A DNA stretch of 13,754 nucleotides, taken from NCBI GenBank assembly GCA_030621995.1, contig JAUXGP010000016.1, positions 1-13,754 on the forward strand, written 5' to 3'. The position numbers and the translations under genes are program-made. The stretch comes from Psychrilyobacter sp. (GTDB taxonomy: Bacteria > Fusobacteriota > Fusobacteriia > Fusobacteriales > Fusobacteriaceae). Below, piece by piece: positions 13,728 to 13,754 of the stretch; the first letter of the stretch is position 1, and each line of letters starts with the position of its first letter. The notes under the pieces were generated by a model, which was not told where the DNA came from, did not search any database, and saw only the letters and a list, made by a program, of their open reading frames with translations.

Positions 13728-13754
13728 GATATTCATATGTTATATAATAGAGAA

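Noticed and set aside
1..13754. CRISPR arrays, tRNA or rRNA genes, transposases, phage genes
   Set aside because: No regularly spaced repeats, cloverleaf-like segments or recognisable transposase/integrase/phage proteins were found on either strand by reading.

Overview
The window looks like a chromosome segment from a low-GC Gram-negative bacterium, most likely a member of the Fusobacteriota. Three things point there: an intact outer-membrane beta-barrel protein with a signal peptide (right end); a ribosomal L21–Prp–L27 cluster whose L27 carries the N-terminal extension cut by Prp, a trait of Firmicutes and Fusobacteriota; and strongly A+T-rich intergenic DNA. Genus cannot be fixed from sequence reading alone.

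Left region (1–5947, genes on minus strand). A decayed phosphotransferase fragment (1–176) abuts a short dispersed repeat (188–266). Beyond it lies a carbohydrate locus. In transcription order it encodes a GH13 alpha-glucosidase of the oligo-1,6-glucosidase type (4132–5703), a GH130 mannoside phosphorylase-like protein (3072–4130) and a DUF1861 protein (2116–3048), then a 5'-truncated outer-membrane porin-like remnant (1668–2102) and an MFS permease (286–1599). None of the enzymes has a signal peptide, so I infer cytoplasmic breakdown of an imported oligosaccharide containing mannose and/or alpha-glucose. A second copy of the same repeat, in the same orientation, lies at 5847–5883. The whole sugar locus is therefore bracketed by direct repeats.

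Middle region (5948–9050, minus strand). A tightly overlapping three-gene operon encodes a thioredoxin-like [2Fe-2S] ferredoxin, a PAS-containing [FeFe]-hydrogenase-like sensor with all four H-cluster cysteines, and a SpoIIE/PP2C-type phosphatase with an extra C-terminal domain. This matches the phosphatase-linked sensory (group C) hydrogenases. I infer that it senses H2 or redox state and passes the signal on by protein dephosphorylation.

Right region (9051–13754). A good promoter and a structured leader precede rplU–prp–rpmA (plus strand), which ends at a strong terminator. Next is a DUF559 endonuclease-like gene enclosed by a pair of hairpin-forming inverted repeats (24 of 27 positions identical). 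It sits between rpmA and obgE, which are usually neighbours, so it looks like a small inserted element. obgE follows, then a shared convergent terminator, then the minus-strand outer-membrane protein gene with its own promoter, and finally a minus-strand terminator belonging to a gene beyond the window.

The two most noteworthy items are the DUF559 cassette with hairpin termini, and the repeat-bracketed GH13/GH130/DUF1861 locus with its broken porin.
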